The notes below the pieces were generated by a model that saw nothing but the letters and a program-made list of their open reading frames with translations, had not been told where the DNA came from and ran no database searches. From positions 496,001 through 560,000 of the forward strand of contig NZ_CANNDS010000001.1 in the NCBI RefSeq assembly GCF_947503415.1: a stretch of 64,000 nucleotides of DNA, read 5' to 3'. Below, in pieces: positions 42,677 to 51,744 of the stretch. Numbering within the stretch: position 1 is the first letter of the stretch; each line of letters begins with the position of its first letter. This stretch comes from an uncultured Tateyamaria sp. GTDB lineage: Bacteria; Pseudomonadota; Alphaproteobacteria; Rhodobacterales; Rhodobacteraceae. Both the position numbers and the translations under genes were made by a program.

Positions 42677-43300
42677 TCAAACGGGGTCGCGTACAAACAG
42701 GCCCGATGTCAGAAGGTCCACGTGGTGTTTCACAAGGTGTTGCATATCCAGGGGCGCGATGTCGTCAAAGGTCAGCCTCCAGATCGCTGCCATGATGACA
42801 GGGGCCATGATCAATTTCGGATCGTAATCCAGCGCCTCCGGGCGGACCTCTCCGCGTGCGACACCACGGGCCAGCATCTTGGACATCATGTCCTGTGCGA
42901 CCGTCAGTATCGTGTCGTGGTAAAAGCGCGTAAGCTCAGGAAACTGACGCCCTTCGGCGATCAGGACACGCAGCAACACGATTGTGTCGCGGTCTACTAG
43001 TCGCGCGTACATCGTGTTGAGCATATGGGACAACATCTCGGAAAATGACTGATCCGCAGCGTCTCCCGAGGGTCGTGCATCTGCCATGACGTTCCCGACA
43101 CGCACGCGAAACGCTTCCTGGATCAACGCCTCCTTGTCGTCGAAATACAGGTACACCGTTGACCTCGCGATCTGGGCCCGCGCTGCAATCGAGCCAATCG
43201 TCGTCGCCGAGTATCCCTTGATCCCGAATTCCTGCACGGCTGCATCAATGATGTCGGTCGGTCGCATGTCCTTGCGCCGCCTGCGTTTGGTTTGTGTCAT
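42677..43300 (-). CDS. TetR-family repressor
   Basis: The product is 207 residues with a standard TetR N-terminal domain: RPTDIIDAAVQEFGIKGYSATTIGSIAARAQIARSTVYLYFDDKEALIQEAF. A helical ligand-binding domain follows. The start is the ATG at 43300; the 36 upstream residues of the ORF track cover the operator. A 20-bp inverted repeat lies between it and the divergent adaptor gene, so it almost certainly controls the exporter operon. Confidence 0.9.
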   Translation of the reverse strand: MTQTKRRRRKDMRPTDIIDAAVQEFGIKGYSATTIGSIAARAQIARSTVYLYFDDKEALIQEAFRVRVGNVMADARPSGDAADQSFSEMLSHMLNTMYARLVDRDTIVLLRVLIAEGRQFPELTRFYHDTILTVAQDMMSKMLARGVARGEVRPEALDYDPKLIMAPVIMAAIWRLTFDDIAPLDMQHLVKHHVDLLTSGLFVRDPV

Positions 43301-43329
43301 TTTGTGTCTCTTATTGAAACGCCATTCGT

Positions 43330-43349
43330 TAATGACATATGTGTCATTA
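43330..43349. promoter_or_regulatory. TetR operator
   Basis: TAATGACA-TATG-TGTCATTA is a perfect 8-bp inverted repeat with a 4-base spacer, midway between the tetR and HlyD/DevB-type starts. It is the obvious binding site for the adjacent TetR protein. Confidence 0.8.
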
Positions 43350-43368
43350 GTATTCTCAAGGATGAGAA

Positions 43369-44595
43369 ATGGCCAATCCCGATCGATCCCAAGCCCCTGA
43401 TTTACCACTCACGGATAATGGGCTTGAGGCGCCAGTACCAGAACGCATCACCCCGGCGCAGCCACGCAAACCTGTGCTTCGGCTGATGCCTCTGGTGCTG
43501 GCGTCAATGTTCGCTGGTGGGGTGATCGGTATGTATTTCCAACCGCCCGCCCTGCGCGCGTTCTTTGAAACCACCGGGCTGACGCCTGGTGCCGGGACGG
43601 ACACCCCCATTGCCGTTGCCCTTGCCAAGGTCAGCACGCAGGAAGAGGTTGCCGTCGTCAGCGAAGGGGATATCGTTGCGTTGGGACGTATCCTGCCTGC
43701 AGGCGATGTGATCCGGATTGCCACGCCATTTGGCGCCAGCGACGCGCGCATTCATGCGCTGAAAGTGGCGGTCGGTGATACCGTTGCGCAAGGCGATACG
43801 TTGGCAATCCTCGACAACAGGCTCGATCTGGAAAGCGGCATTGAAATTGCCGCAGCCACGGTCAAGGTTCGCGAAGCGACCCTCATGCAATCCCGCGAGA
43901 CAGTCCGCGCCAGCCGCGAAGAAGCGGCCGCCAATCTGGAGCGTGCCGAGGTGACGGCGAAACAGGCCGACTCGGAATTGGCAAGGGCCACATCCCTGCT
44001 GGATCGCGGCGTTACCACCCGGGCCGATTTCGACGAAGTTGTCGCGCGGGCCACAGAAGCCGCGCGCGACGTCGAACGAAATCGCGCCACGCTGTCGCGA
44101 TACAGCACGTTGTCCGGGTCAGTGCAGGCCGACATCGCCGTGGCCGAAGCCAATCTTGAGGCGGCACGGGTCGACCTGCGACGTGCTGAACGGGAACTTG
44201 AGCGCAGCATTGTCCGCGCGCCCCAAGGCGGCACTGTTCTGGACATCAACGTGCAAGTGGGCGAACGCCCGGACACCGACGGCATCCTCAATCTCGGCGA
44301 CATCGGGCAGATGACGGTCGAGGCGGAGGTCTACCAGACCCTGATCGGGCGCGTGTCCATTGGTGATCCGGTGACAGTGACCGCCGCAGCTTTGGGGGAT
44401 GTTCTGACCGGCACGGTACAGGCGATTGGACTGGAGATCGGTCGCCAGTCAATTACGTCGGACGACCCGGCCGCCAATACGGATGCACGGGTGGTAGATG
44501 TGATCGTGATGCTCGACCCCGCCTCTTCGGACAGAGCCAAGCGCTACACCAACCTGGAAACCATCGTGCGCATTGATACGGCGCAACCCAAATGA
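43369..44595 (+). CDS. HlyD/DevB-type periplasmic adaptor protein
   Basis: This 408-residue membrane-fusion protein has one N-terminal membrane helix (VLRLMPLVLASMFAGGVIGMYF). The first lipoyl half (VVSEGDIVALGRILPAGDVIRIATP, VKVGD-like ALKVAVGDTVAQGDTLAILDN) is followed by a long coiled-coil hairpin (about 155-280) and then a second lipoyl half (IVRAPQGGTVLDINVQVGERPDTDGIL) with beta-barrel. The layout matches DevB, adaptor of the DevBCA exporter that secretes glycolipids in heterocystous cyanobacteria. It overlaps the permease gene by 4 bases. It would link the ABC transporter to an outer-membrane channel not encoded here. Confidence 0.88.
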   Translation: MANPDRSQAPDLPLTDNGLEAPVPERITPAQPRKPVLRLMPLVLASMFAGGVIGMYFQPPALRAFFETTGLTPGAGTDTPIAVALAKVSTQEEVAVVSEGDIVALGRILPAGDVIRIATPFGASDARIHALKVAVGDTVAQGDTLAILDNRLDLESGIEIAAATVKVREATLMQSRETVRASREEAAANLERAEVTAKQADSELARATSLLDRGVTTRADFDEVVARATEAARDVERNRATLSRYSTLSGSVQADIAVAEANLEAARVDLRRAERELERSIVRAPQGGTVLDINVQVGERPDTDGILNLGDIGQMTVEAEVYQTLIGRVSIGDPVTVTAAALGDVLTGTVQAIGLEIGRQSITSDDPAANTDARVVDVIVMLDPASSDRAKRYTNLETIVRIDTAQPK

Positions 44596-45767
44596 GCAGG
44601 CTGCTCCAGCGACTGTTCGGACGCCTGCCAATCGGGTGGTTGCAGCTGTCGCACAGCAAAGCCCGGTTTGCGGCCGCCCTTGCGGGCGTCGCCTTTGCCA
44701 CGCTTCTGGTCTTCATGCAGTTGGGCATTCTGGGCGCACTCAACAGCTCCACCATCGCGCCCTACAGCTTCTTTGACGCTGACATCATCATTTCTGCCGA
44801 AGATGCCAACACCCTCACCGATGGCAGCAACGTCGCGCGCAGCCGCCTGTTTCAGGCGTTGGGCGTGGCCGGTGTCGCATCCGGCACGCCGCTCTATATC
44901 GGTTCTCTCGACTTCCAATTGGATGGGGGCAGCACGGCCAGCCTGCAGACCTACGCGCTCGACACGCAGGGACAGGCCTTTGTCACTCGCGCCATCGCGG
45001 AACAGTTCGACCTCTTGATCCCCGAAAACACTGCATTGATCGACACGGCCATGCGCGGCGTGCCCACAAGCGCATTTGACGGGTTGCGCGCGGGCCAACC
45101 CTTTGCGTTCGAGATCAAGGGCAAGACCCTGACCGCCGTGGGCACGTTGACAATGGGTGGCGGGTTCACCGCTGACGGCACGTTGTTTGTGTCCGACCAG
45201 ACGTTTCTGCGGTTTTTCAGCGGGCGCAGCAGCGGCGCGCCCAATCACATTCTACTCAAAGTCGCGGACGGCGCAGAACCCGACGAAGTTGTCAGCCGTC
45301 TGCGCACGATTCTGCCTGCCGAGGCGGTCAAAGTGCAAACGCTGGAAGAGGCGGCCAATGCCGATCTGGCCTACCAAACGACAGAACGGCCCACCGGCAT
45401 CATCTTTGGCTTTGGTGTGCTGATCGGGATCATCGTGGGCATCGTGATCGTCTATCAGGTGTTGTCGACCGACGTAGCGGATCACCTCAGCGAATACGCT
45501 ACGTTCAAGGCGATGGGTTACGGGCAGCCATTCTTCCTTGGGATCGTCTTCGAAGAGGCGCTTGTGCTGGCCGTGATCGGCTTCATTCCAGGCCTGTTTT
45601 TTTCCATACTCCTGTACATGGGGATGAGTGCGGCCACCGGGCTGCCTGTGGAAATGGAGATTGCCCGCATCTTATCCGTCTTTGTCGGCACATTAGTCGC
45701 TTGCTGCCTCTCAGGTGCGATTGCGACCCGGCGGCTGGCGGGCGCTGATCCGGCGGACCTGTTCTGA
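44592..45767 (+). CDS. DevC-type ABC transporter permease
   Basis: The 391-residue product has a MacB/FtsX-like topology: an N-terminal helix (ARFAAALAGVAFATLLVFMQLGILGAL), a large periplasmic domain (about 60-265) and three C-terminal helices (IIFGFGVLIGIIVGIVIVYQVL, LVLAVIGFIPGLFFSILLY, LSVFVGTLVACCLSGAIATRRL). SKARFAAALAGVAFATLLVF and DVADHLSEYATFKAMGY are typical of DevC. It overlaps both neighbours (ATGA) and forms the transporter with the following ATPase. Confidence 0.88.
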   Translation: MSRLLQRLFGRLPIGWLQLSHSKARFAAALAGVAFATLLVFMQLGILGALNSSTIAPYSFFDADIIISAEDANTLTDGSNVARSRLFQALGVAGVASGTPLYIGSLDFQLDGGSTASLQTYALDTQGQAFVTRAIAEQFDLLIPENTALIDTAMRGVPTSAFDGLRAGQPFAFEIKGKTLTAVGTLTMGGGFTADGTLFVSDQTFLRFFSGRSSGAPNHILLKVADGAEPDEVVSRLRTILPAEAVKVQTLEEAANADLAYQTTERPTGIIFGFGVLIGIIVGIVIVYQVLSTDVADHLSEYATFKAMGYGQPFFLGIVFEEALVLAVIGFIPGLFFSILLYMGMSAATGLPVEMEIARILSVFVGTLVACCLSGAIATRRLAGADPADLF

Positions 45768-46498
45768 TGACGGATGCCGCCCCAATCATCACCTCCGGCC
45801 TCGACCACTTCTTCGGCACCGGCGAGGCGCGCAAACAGGCCATCTGGGACGTGAATCTGGAAATAGCACCCGGCAAGCTGACGGTTTTGATGGGGCCATC
45901 CGGGTCTGGCAAGACCACCCTCCTGACGCTGATGGGGTGCTTGCGGGACGTCAAGGATGGCAGCGTCAGACTGCTGGGCATCGAACTCAACGGCGCGCCG
46001 GAAAAACAGCTGGTCGCATTGCGACGCAAGCTGGGGTTCATCTTTCAGGCACACAACCTGCACGAAAGCCTGACGGCGACCCAAAACGTCATGATGGGGC
46101 TGCAAGTGCACGGGCGCGGTGATCCGGTCAAACAACTGGCCGCGGCGCATCACATCCTTGGGTTGGTCGGTCTGGCAGATCGCCGCGACTATCTGCCGGG
46201 CAACCTGTCCGGCGGGCAAAAACAACGGGTCGCAATTGCACGGGCCCTGGTCTCAAATCCCAAGATCGTCTTTGCCGATGAACCGACCGCAGCACTGGAC
46301 AAGGTGTCGGGTCGCAACGTCGTCGAAATGCTCAAGGCGCTTGGCGTCCAACGCAACACCACCACGGTCATGGTTACACATGACAACCGCATTCTTGAGA
46401 TGGCGGACCGCATCATAACGCTTGAGGAAGGCAGGGTGGTCAAGGATGTCGTCCAGCCCACCAAACCCTTGCAACTTGTCGAATTGACCAAGAGTTGA
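45767..46498 (+). CDS. DevA-type ABC transporter ATP-binding protein
   Basis: This 243-residue ATPase has intact motifs: Walker A GPSGSGKTTLLTLMG, signature NLSGGQKQRVAIARAL and Walker B IVFADEPTAALD, plus a switch His in VMVTHDNRI. This is in clear contrast with the dead ABC protein at 22.7 kb. It energises the DevBC-like export of a probable lipid or small hydrophobic product. It is coupled to the permease (TGATGA), and four bases separate it from the patatin gene. Confidence 0.92.
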   Translation: MTDAAPIITSGLDHFFGTGEARKQAIWDVNLEIAPGKLTVLMGPSGSGKTTLLTLMGCLRDVKDGSVRLLGIELNGAPEKQLVALRRKLGFIFQAHNLHESLTATQNVMMGLQVHGRGDPVKQLAAAHHILGLVGLADRRDYLPGNLSGGQKQRVAIARALVSNPKIVFADEPTAALDKVSGRNVVEMLKALGVQRNTTTVMVTHDNRILEMADRIITLEEGRVVKDVVQPTKPLQLVELTKS

Positions 46499-46502
46499 TG
46501 CG

Positions 46503-47645
46503 ATGACCGAACCTGACCGCCCCGTGTCATTGTTGGATCGTCGCACGCTGATCCTTGGGGCTTCAGCGCTTTCAGTGACGGCCTGCGCGGGCCAGGTACC
46601 CAGCCTCGATGAATTGCCCGACCCAAACGCGCCCGATCCGCTTGCCCGTTATCGGCTCTCAACCTCGGACGATGCGGATGCGTGGATGCGCCACCTCGAC
46701 CCATCCCGGATGCGCGGCGGACCCGACATGCTTGCGCTGTCTGGCGGCGGAGAGGATGGCGCATTTGGCGCAGGCGCTCTGAATGGCTGGACCTCGCATG
46801 GCAGCAGGCCCGAGTTTGACCTTGTTACGGGGATTTCGACCGGAGCCTTGATCGCGCCCTTTGCCTTTGCCGGACCTGAACACGACACCGCCCTAAAACA
46901 GATTTTCACCCAGCATGGGCCGGACGATATCCTGCGCTTGCGGGGGTTGCGCGGGCTGTTGAACGACTCGCTTTACGATGTGAAACCGATGGCAAACCTG
47001 ATTGCCAAATACACTTCTGCCGATGTGTTGAACGCCGTTGCTGCCCGTCACGCTGAAGGCGCACGCCTGTTTGTCGTGACATCCAATCTGGACACAGGCA
47101 AAGGCACGGTTTGGAACATGGGCGCGCTGGCATCTGACGGGCAATACGAGCTGTTCCGTGAGGTGATGCGCGCCTCATCCGCGCTGCCGGGCCTGTTTCC
47201 GCCGGTCACGCTGCAATACGGGACCGAGGGCCGTACCGTCCGTGAAACCCATATCGACGGTGGCGTAAACATGCAGCTTTTGGCGGTGCCGCCCGCCGCG
47301 TTTTCGGGTCCGGCACGTCGCGGGAATGGAGGGCATCTGTATGTCGTGATCAACAACACGCTTGATCCCTCCCCCCAACCTGTTGCGCGCAACGTCATGT
47401 CAATCTCTCAACGCGCCCTCACCACCATGATCCGGTCAAGTGCAGCTGAAACGGTGCGATCCGCGCGGCTGTTCTCGCAGCAAAGTGACCTTGATCTGTC
47501 GGTGGCATCCATCGCTCAGGAGTCCGGCATCACGTTTGATCCCGGCGCACGGTTCGACCAGCAATACATGCAACAGCTCTTTGCACATGGCTACGACCGG
47601 GCCGCGCGCGGTGCTTTGTGGGGCAACCTGCCCAATACGATCTGA
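46503..47645 (+). CDS. Patatin-like phospholipase, probable lipoprotein
   Basis: The 380-residue product begins with a signal sequence ending in a lipobox (SALSVTACAGQ), so it is likely lipid-anchored. The patatin domain shows the oxyanion loop LSGGGEDGAFGAGALNGW, the nucleophile elbow VTGISTGALIAPF (GxSxG) and the catalytic Asp in HIDGGVNMQ. It should hydrolyse acyl esters of membrane lipids in the periplasm. As the last gene of the TetR-controlled exporter operon, it probably processes or remodels the exported lipid or the membrane receiving it. The substrate is unknown. Confidence 0.9.
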   Translation: MTEPDRPVSLLDRRTLILGASALSVTACAGQVPSLDELPDPNAPDPLARYRLSTSDDADAWMRHLDPSRMRGGPDMLALSGGGEDGAFGAGALNGWTSHGSRPEFDLVTGISTGALIAPFAFAGPEHDTALKQIFTQHGPDDILRLRGLRGLLNDSLYDVKPMANLIAKYTSADVLNAVAARHAEGARLFVVTSNLDTGKGTVWNMGALASDGQYELFREVMRASSALPGLFPPVTLQYGTEGRTVRETHIDGGVNMQLLAVPPAAFSGPARRGNGGHLYVVINNTLDPSPQPVARNVMSISQRALTTMIRSSAAETVRSARLFSQQSDLDLSVASIAQESGITFDPGARFDQQYMQQLFAHGYDRAARGALWGNLPNTI

Positions 47646-47739
47646 CCGCCACCCACAGGGCCACAAATCGTCACAGAGCCGACGGTGAAACACGCATCAA
47701 AACGTGGTCCAATTCCAGAGAATGCAGAAACGACAGGCC

Positions 47740-48459
47740 ATGGCACAAGAACAAAAACACATCTTGATTGTCGAGGACGATGCCGAGATTGCTGACATGG
47801 TGGGCAAGGCGCTTGGTCATGCCGGTTATCACGTGTCTGCTGTCATGACCTCGGACGAAGTGCACATCACCTTTGCCAACGACCCTCCCGATCTGGTGCT
47901 GCTCGACATCATGCTTCCGGGTGATGATGGCATCGATATCATTCGCCAAATCCACCTCAGCCGCACCACTCCGGTGATCATGCTCACGGCCCTGAGCGAA
48001 GCCGGGGACAAGGTCAAGGCCCTGCGCCTTGGCGCGGATGACTACGTGTCAAAACCCTTCAATTCTCAGGAACTGCTGGCCCGGATCGAAGCGGTGTTGC
48101 GCCGGGCTGCGGTCTCACCAAAACAGGCGCGGGATGTGTATCTGGAATTTGACGGCTGGCGGCTCGACACAAGGTCGCGCGACTTCCGGGCGCCGGACGG
48201 ATCGCTGGTCTTGCTGACCAGCGCCGAATTCGACCTGCTACGTGTCCTGTGCGAGCATGCCGGCCAAATCCTGAGCCGCGACAAACTGGTCCTCATGACC
48301 CAGAAGCGTCAGGTCGAACCCTATGACCGCAGTGTCGATACGCTGATCAGCCGCATCCGGCAGAAAACCGAAAACGATCCAACGCACCCGGCGATCATCA
48401 AGACAGTGCGCAATGGCGGCTATGTCTTTGCCCCCAAGGTGCAGGAGATCATGCCGTGA
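47740..48459 (+). CDS. OmpR-family response regulator
   Basis: This encodes about 239 residues. The receiver domain (HILIVEDDAEIADMVGKALG, Asp in VLLDIMLPGDDG, Lys in DYVSKPFN) is followed by a winged helix (LLTSAEFDLLRVLCEHAGQILSRDKLVLMTQ, SVDTLISRIRQKTE). The start is ambiguous among GTG 47704, ATG 47722 and ATG 47740; the last gives a normal N-terminus (MAQEQKHILIVEDD). The stop overlaps the kinase start (GTGA), so the two form a two-component system. Targets may include the neighbouring exporter operon and the small secreted protein downstream. Confidence 0.9.
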   Translation: MAQEQKHILIVEDDAEIADMVGKALGHAGYHVSAVMTSDEVHITFANDPPDLVLLDIMLPGDDGIDIIRQIHLSRTTPVIMLTALSEAGDKVKALRLGADDYVSKPFNSQELLARIEAVLRRAAVSPKQARDVYLEFDGWRLDTRSRDFRAPDGSLVLLTSAEFDLLRVLCEHAGQILSRDKLVLMTQKRQVEPYDRSVDTLISRIRQKTENDPTHPAIIKTVRNGGYVFAPKVQEIMP

Positions 48460-49808
48460 TCGAACGTCTGCGCCGTTGGATCGGAACGTTCGGGATCCGG
48501 GCACAGATCGTCATGTTGTTGGTGGGCACGCAGCTTTTGGCGCATGCCGTGACCTTTGGCTTCATGCTATATCTGTCCAGCGAACTTGGTCGCAAATCCG
48601 AAGTCATTCGGGATCTGTCCGATCCGATGTTCAGCGTGCTGCGCGTGCTGGGCGATGACCCCGCAAAGCTGGATGTGCTGGTCGATCAGGACCGCCGTTT
48701 CAGCCTCGTTGACGAGGCACCGCGCGTATCCAGTCTGCCGGAAGTCGACGCCGTCGTGACCGAGGCGATCGGGTCGGGGCCCGTTGCGGACGTCGTGGCC
48801 TTCGCCCTGCCAGCCAGCGCTAATTGGCCACCCGCCCCGCGCGTGCAGCCCTTTGGTCTGGCCAGCAGGGCACCGGATGGGCGGTGGCTGATCTTTACGC
48901 CACGGCCCAACGTCATCACCCGCACGCTTCCCCGTGTCGCCTCCACATTGGCACTCAGCCTGCTTGCTTTGCCGTTGATGCTGATGTCGGTCTGGGCGGG
49001 GGCATGGTTGGTCGCCCCAATTGCCCGGCTGTCAGCCGCCACAAACGCCTTTGCCCGCGATATTCAAGCCCCCGACATGGCGGTTGAAGGTGCCTTGGAA
49101 GTCCGCCGCGCCATCGTCGCCTTCAACCACATGCAGCATAAGTTGCGCAGGCTGATAGACGACCGCGCAAACACGCTCGCCTCCATAGGGCACGACATGC
49201 GCACACCGCTGACCCGTCTGCGCCTGCGCCTTGAAACAACCCACTTGGGCGATGCGAAAGCCCCGGTCGAACGGGACCTGTCGGTGCTTGAAACCATGAT
49301 CGACGATGCCTTGCGTTTCATGCGCGACGATCAGCATCAGGTTGATCTGCAAAACATTGATTTGACTGCCCTTTGCCAGACAGCAGTAGACGCCATGCGG
49401 GATCAGGGCCACGATGTCGTAATGTCCAGCACGTCCCGCGTTGTTGCAATCGGCGACCTGACGCTGACCATGCGGGCACTGGATAATATCCTGAACAACG
49501 CGGTCAAACACGCAGATGCAGCCGTGGTTGCCGTGGAAATCAACCTGGACTCGGCGACAGCGCAGATCACCGTCACAGACACCGGGCCGGGTATCCCTGA
49601 TCACCTGATCGCGTTTGTGCAACAACCCTTCAACCGGCTGCCAACCGTGGCCGCAGGGGACACCGGCGACAAGTCCGGCTTTGGACTTGGCCTTGCCATC
49701 GCAAGCGACCTGATGGCGCGCCAGTCCGGCACGTTGGAGCTGGCCGCAAACACCCCACACGGGCTCAGGGCCACCCTGACCCTCCCAACGCAGCGCGACG
49801 GCGCATGA
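48456..49808 (+). CDS. Membrane histidine kinase
   Basis: The 450-residue kinase starts at a GTG. It has two membrane helices (QIVMLLVGTQLLAHAVTFGFML and LALSLLALPLMLMSVWAGAWLV) flanking a periplasmic sensor of about 110 residues. Then come a HAMP domain, the phosphoacceptor helix SIGHDMRTPLTRLRLRLE and ATPase boxes (N box LDNILNNAVKHAD, VTDTGPGIP, GFGLGLAIASDLM). The sequence resembles the EnvZ-like group. The stop overlaps the start of a 39-codon membrane peptide gene (ATGA). Confidence 0.9.
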   Translation: MIERLRRWIGTFGIRAQIVMLLVGTQLLAHAVTFGFMLYLSSELGRKSEVIRDLSDPMFSVLRVLGDDPAKLDVLVDQDRRFSLVDEAPRVSSLPEVDAVVTEAIGSGPVADVVAFALPASANWPPAPRVQPFGLASRAPDGRWLIFTPRPNVITRTLPRVASTLALSLLALPLMLMSVWAGAWLVAPIARLSAATNAFARDIQAPDMAVEGALEVRRAIVAFNHMQHKLRRLIDDRANTLASIGHDMRTPLTRLRLRLETTHLGDAKAPVERDLSVLETMIDDALRFMRDDQHQVDLQNIDLTALCQTAVDAMRDQGHDVVMSSTSRVVAIGDLTLTMRALDNILNNAVKHADAAVVAVEINLDSATAQITVTDTGPGIPDHLIAFVQQPFNRLPTVAAGDTGDKSGFGLGLAIASDLMARQSGTLELAANTPHGLRATLTLPTQRDGA

Positions 49809-49924
49809 CCGACGAACCACCCCCAAGACCCCGGATGGGCAGACCGGAGGTGTGGATAATCGTCGCGCTTCTGATCATCGCAGCCCTGTCGGGCATCTAC
49901 GCAGCACGTGTCCTGATGTTTTGA
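49805..49924 (+). CDS. 39-aa single-helix membrane peptide coupled to the kinase
   Basis: This is too short for the ORF track. The ATG overlaps the kinase stop (ATGA at 49805-49808) and the frame runs to TGA at 49922. The product has a short charged/Pro-rich head (MTDEPPPRPRMGRPE) and one hydrophobic helix (VWIIVALLIIAALSGIYAA). Translational coupling, a plausible N-in orientation and the clean gap to the next SD support a real gene. It may modulate the kinase in the membrane, as other small kinase-associated peptides do. Confidence 0.6.
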   Translation: MTDEPPPRPRMGRPEVWIIVALLIIAALSGIYAARVLMF

Positions 49925-49964
49925 TGCGCGCTGTTCCTTCTCCTCCATACGAAAGGACCCAGAC

Positions 49965-50300
49965 ATGAAATGCACGACACTTTTCATACTTCCCTTGACG
50001 CTCGCGATTCTGTCGCTGGCCACAGTGGCCCACGCCGATGTCACGCGACTGGCAGACGGCCAGCCCTGGAACGCCGATAACGGCGAAGGCCGCTCGATGA
50101 CCATGACCCTCGCGCCGGACGGCACGGGCCGAATGAAAATGGGGATCATGTCGCGCAAGGTAGCGTGGCGCGATGCCGATGGCGCGCTGTGCCTGAACGG
50201 CCTGCCCGGTGGCGGTGAACGCTGCATGGCGTTGCAACCCGTCCAGGGCGGATACCGGGCCGAGGCAAGCGACGGCACCATCCTGATCCTGACCCGCTGA
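49965..50300 (+). CDS. Small secreted protein related to the one at 42.2 kb
   Basis: The product is 111 residues with a signal peptide (LFILPLTLAILSLATVAHA). The mature core is RLADGQPWNADNGEGRSMTMTLAPDGTGRMKMGIMSRKVAWRDADGALCLNGLPGGGERCMAL, with two cysteines likely in a disulfide. It shares the DG.PW, GR.(I/M)TMT..P(N/D)G and W...G.(V/A)LC(I/L).G pattern with the 150-residue secreted protein at 42197, but lacks the Pro-Gly insert. AAAGGA serves as SD. It follows the two-component operon and could be its output or sensor accessory. Confidence 0.78.
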   Translation: MKCTTLFILPLTLAILSLATVAHADVTRLADGQPWNADNGEGRSMTMTLAPDGTGRMKMGIMSRKVAWRDADGALCLNGLPGGGERCMALQPVQGGYRAEASDGTILILTR

Positions 50301-51282
50301 CCCAGGCAAAAGACAGGCCAATGCAACCCATCATCGACGCGCTTTTTGGACGAACTGCACCGGTGCCGTACGGCATGTAATTGGCGATGACCATCAACGT
50401 GCCGTTGGTTGCATTGGCCTGCCACGTGTTCTGGCACCTATTGGCGGTTGGGCTGAAGGACTGGCGCTTCCAGATCGTGCGCCGCGCAACGCAACCCAGT
50501 TCCGGCGCGAGCCAAGGAACAACTTTTACGTGCTATGTGTGAGCCCACCTTCGCAGTGGTGCTGACCTATCTCGGCATCATGGTATGCGTGCGGAGTTAA
50601 CTTGGCATCTCGGACCATCACTTGTCGGTTGCCCTGCTGACCTTTTTGAGCAGGGATGATGGGAACCGGGCTGGATGGTTACGAAGTGCGTTATGACGAA
50701 TTCCAAGTCTCATATGTGCTTTTTCATGCTGCAAAGTACAGCCATGAGCTGCATTCGGTTAGGTGATTTGAAATATGGAGCGCGATGAGTCGTCGTTGAT
50801 CGCAATACTGTCCACGGATGTCTCACAGGTCTGATCGTCTTCTAGGATCAGTAGTCCTACTGCGTCCCGGTGGAATAATCAGAGTCGTTCTACGTCCATC
50901 ACGGGCGCAAAAGTGTTACGAAACACATCCATCGTCGTTTTCGGCCGGAACTGTTTAAGCATCGGCGTCTCCTATCCTGCCTTTCGCCGTATTGCTGCCC
51001 TTTTGTATTTTCAAAGCTCTTAGCGGTCATGGGTTGTATGCAGTTTCCGACAAAAGTGTGCTGCTTCCTGCACCGGGCGTGTTGGACCCCTAGCGAACAT
51101 TCAGGCGTCATAACCTCGACATGCTGCGTCCCCACACCGGACGTTCGTACACAGCGGGGCATCTTCAACCGTGCAAGGCACGAAACGCGCACCCAGCCGT
51201 CGCTGATTGGTTTGCAATGATCTGAACGAGTCGGTTCGCAGCGTTGCATGTGTTACTTTTGCAGGATCGATGAGGAAGAAAC
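50301..51282. other. Gene-poor stretch
   Basis: No gene is firmly supported in this 1-kb segment. A 27-codon minus-strand ORF at 50879-50962 (MLKQFRPKTTMDVFRNTF) has a good SD (TAGGAG, 6 bases) and might be a truncated gene start. A 51-codon plus-strand frame at 50387 has a hydrophobic start but no SD. Lower coding quality and frequent stops suggest decayed sequence. Confidence 0.4.
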
Positions 51283-51528
51283 TTGAAGCGGCCGCCGAAC
51301 ACCATGCCCAGCTTTGTGCGAAAAGCTCTTGAAACTCATGAGCTTTGGGATCGCTATGATCAACGACCTTGGTATCAACGCAACGATTACCTTGGCTGGA
51401 TTTGTCGTGCCAAACGCGAAGAGACGAAATCAAAGCGGCTCAACCAAATGCTTGAAGAGTTACGGGCAGGAAACGTTTACATGAAAACGGTCTGGAACCC
51501 CAAGTCAGGATCGCGCAACCATGACTAG
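51283..51528 (+). CDS. YdeI/OmpD-associated-family domain protein, short
   Basis: This encodes 81 residues. VRKALETHELWDRYDQRPWYQRNDYLGWICRAKREETKSKRLNQMLEELRAGNVYM matches the C-terminal helical domain of YdeI/OmdA-type proteins (R.(D/E)Y..WI..AK..ET...R....L..L..G). The usual N-terminal domain is absent, so this is either a stand-alone small form or a remnant. A TTG at 51283 has a GAGGAAG SD, and an ATG at 51304 is an alternative. Isolated gene; function unknown. Confidence 0.6.
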   Translation: MKRPPNTMPSFVRKALETHELWDRYDQRPWYQRNDYLGWICRAKREETKSKRLNQMLEELRAGNVYMKTVWNPKSGSRNHD

Positions 51529-51744
51529 GACCATCGCGTTGGTGAGCCAAGAACGGGCATTTGACGCTTTCCAAGGCCCTCGGCACAAGACAATAGGCTT
51601 CGATATTGACGGGGCCGCAAAGGCAAAGCACCGAACATTGCCGTTCGACTGACCGTCTTCATTTCAGCTTTGGGCCAGATCAGCATTTACCCCTTGCAGC
51701 CATCGCGCCGGTTTATGACGCGATGGCAGACGCGAGCTGATACC

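Noticed and set aside
50879-50962. 27-codon ORF with a good SD on the minus strand
   Set aside because: No homology or partner visible and surrounded by decayed sequence; mentioned only within the region entry.
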